Origin: Bacteroidales bacterium UBA6428
Lineage (GTDB): Bacteria > Bacteroidota > Bacteroidia > Bacteroidales > UBA932
Length of the DNA stretch: 5,113 nucleotides
NCBI GenBank assembly: GCA_002437305.1
Contig: DJOW01000015.1
Coordinates: 1-5,113 of the forward strand
Direction of reading: 5' to 3'
Shown here: one piece after another, positions 4,728 to 5,113 of the stretch
Layout of the letters: every line of letters begins with the position of its first letter
Position numbering within the stretch: position 1 is the stretch's first letter
Made by a program: the position numbers and the translations under genes
The notes under the pieces: generated by a model
Seen by the model: only the letters and a program-made list of their open reading frames with translations
Told to the model about the DNA's origin: nothing
Database searches by the model: none

Positions 4728-5113
4728 ATGATTTTGAATATGCTTACGACTTTGGTTTCAATGATTTGCGCTCTGAGCATGAGTGCTGTGACATCTCTGA
4801 CCCCAGTAGTTTCGGCTGCTTCGGCTGCGGACACTGTCGATGTCTATGTGATTGACAGGGTCAGGATTGAAAAATTTGACGGTTCGCAGCTCAAAGGCAA
4901 AACTGTTCTGGACTATAGCATCACCAGGAAAGATGGCGTGCGATTCCACACCATCACAACAATGCAGGGCACTGTGCTTGATGCCTTGAAGAATCTTGAA
5001 GGGAAGGGAGTTGCCTTTAGTCATCCTGTCATATTGGTTGATGGTGTTGTCCAAGAAAATTCGGACATATTGAGAGAGATTGATCCCAAGAACCTTCAAT
5101 CAATCACTGTTAT
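4728..5113 (+). CDS. exported protein with a TonB-plug-like LVDG motif (3' end outside window)
   Basis: The frame opens at ATG 4728, preceded directly by TAA 4725-4727, and stays open for 128 codons to the window edge. Residues 6-33 are a hydrophobic stretch ending in SAASA before ADTVDVY, consistent with signal-peptide cleavage after Ala33. The n-region (MILNMLTT) has no Lys or Arg, which is unusual; Met5 (4740) is an alternative start. The mature part has VYVIDRVRIEKFDGSQLKGK (39-58), then PVILVDGVVQ (100-109) and REIDPKNLQSITV (116-128). The P.(I/L).VDG ... IDP..(I/L)(E/Q)SI.V pattern is the hallmark of the TonB-dependent receptor plug segment. In Bacteroidota it also occurs in smaller envelope proteins, and the absence of an N-terminal carboxypeptidase-like domain suggests one of those here. 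No Shine-Dalgarno site is visible. It follows the sigma/membrane-protein pair by 91 bases on the same strand and may be part of, or a target of, that regulatory unit. The full domain layout is not visible. Confidence 0.75.
   Translation, partial: MILNMLTTLVSMICALSMSAVTSLTPVVSAASAADTVDVYVIDRVRIEKFDGSQLKGKTVLDYSITRKDGVRFHTITTMQGTVLDALKNLEGKGVAFSHPVILVDGVVQENSDILREIDPKNLQSITV

Noticed and set aside
4758..5099. 113-codon minus-strand frame at the right edge
   Set aside because: It is antisense to the + strand exported-protein gene, which has a signal peptide and plug-like motif and runs off the window end.
1..5113. CRISPR array, tRNA, rRNA, insertion sequence or integrase
   Set aside because: No regular spaced repeats, cloverleaf-like segment, rRNA core sequence, terminal inverted repeats or transposase/integrase motifs were seen on either strand.

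Overview
The window looks like a chromosomal segment from a gut-type Bacteroidota (probably Bacteroidales). The evidence is: Bacteroidota-style promoters (TTTG, about 20 nt, then TAnnTTTG), of which one is a perfect match; little use of Shine-Dalgarno sites; the C-terminus of an AAA-ATPase/PD-(D/E)XK protein type that is abundant in this phylum; and an ECF sigma factor followed by a single-pass membrane protein and a secreted protein with a TonB-plug-like motif. The genus cannot be fixed from this sequence.

Layout. Bases 1-129 are the last 42 codons of a + strand AAA-ATPase-like protein. It is followed by a cluster of alternating inverted-repeat arms (122-200) and an intrinsic terminator (211-254), which also lies just past the end of the convergent gene. 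Bases 271-2034 (minus strand) encode a complete short (587 aa) 1-deoxy-D-xylulose-5-phosphate synthase-like enzyme. Its thiamine-diphosphate site is intact, but several residues expected to hold the acceptor phosphate differ from classical DXS. Bases 2035-2391 are an AT-rich divergent intergenic region with promoter candidates and a phased repeat. Bases 2392-2820 encode an unrecognised four-helix membrane protein.

Bases 2847-3510 are a small gene graveyard. First comes a start-less open frame (2847-3053) that reads like the 3' end of a lost gene. Then, behind an apparently intact promoter, comes a broken DUF5131-family (phage Gp37/Gp68-like) gene with a large internal deletion, a smaller deletion in its Cys motif, and a probable Trp-to-TGA change.

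From 3584 to the window end there is a co-directional cluster: an ECF sigma factor, an abutting putative anti-sigma or regulatory membrane protein, and the 5' part of an exported protein carrying an LVDG plug-like motif. The layout suggests an envelope-linked regulatory unit. No mobile element, CRISPR array, tRNA or rRNA gene was seen. The least ordinary items are the DXS-like active site, the alternating hairpin arms, the two decayed genes, and the sigma/membrane/exported trio. None is proof of a new system.
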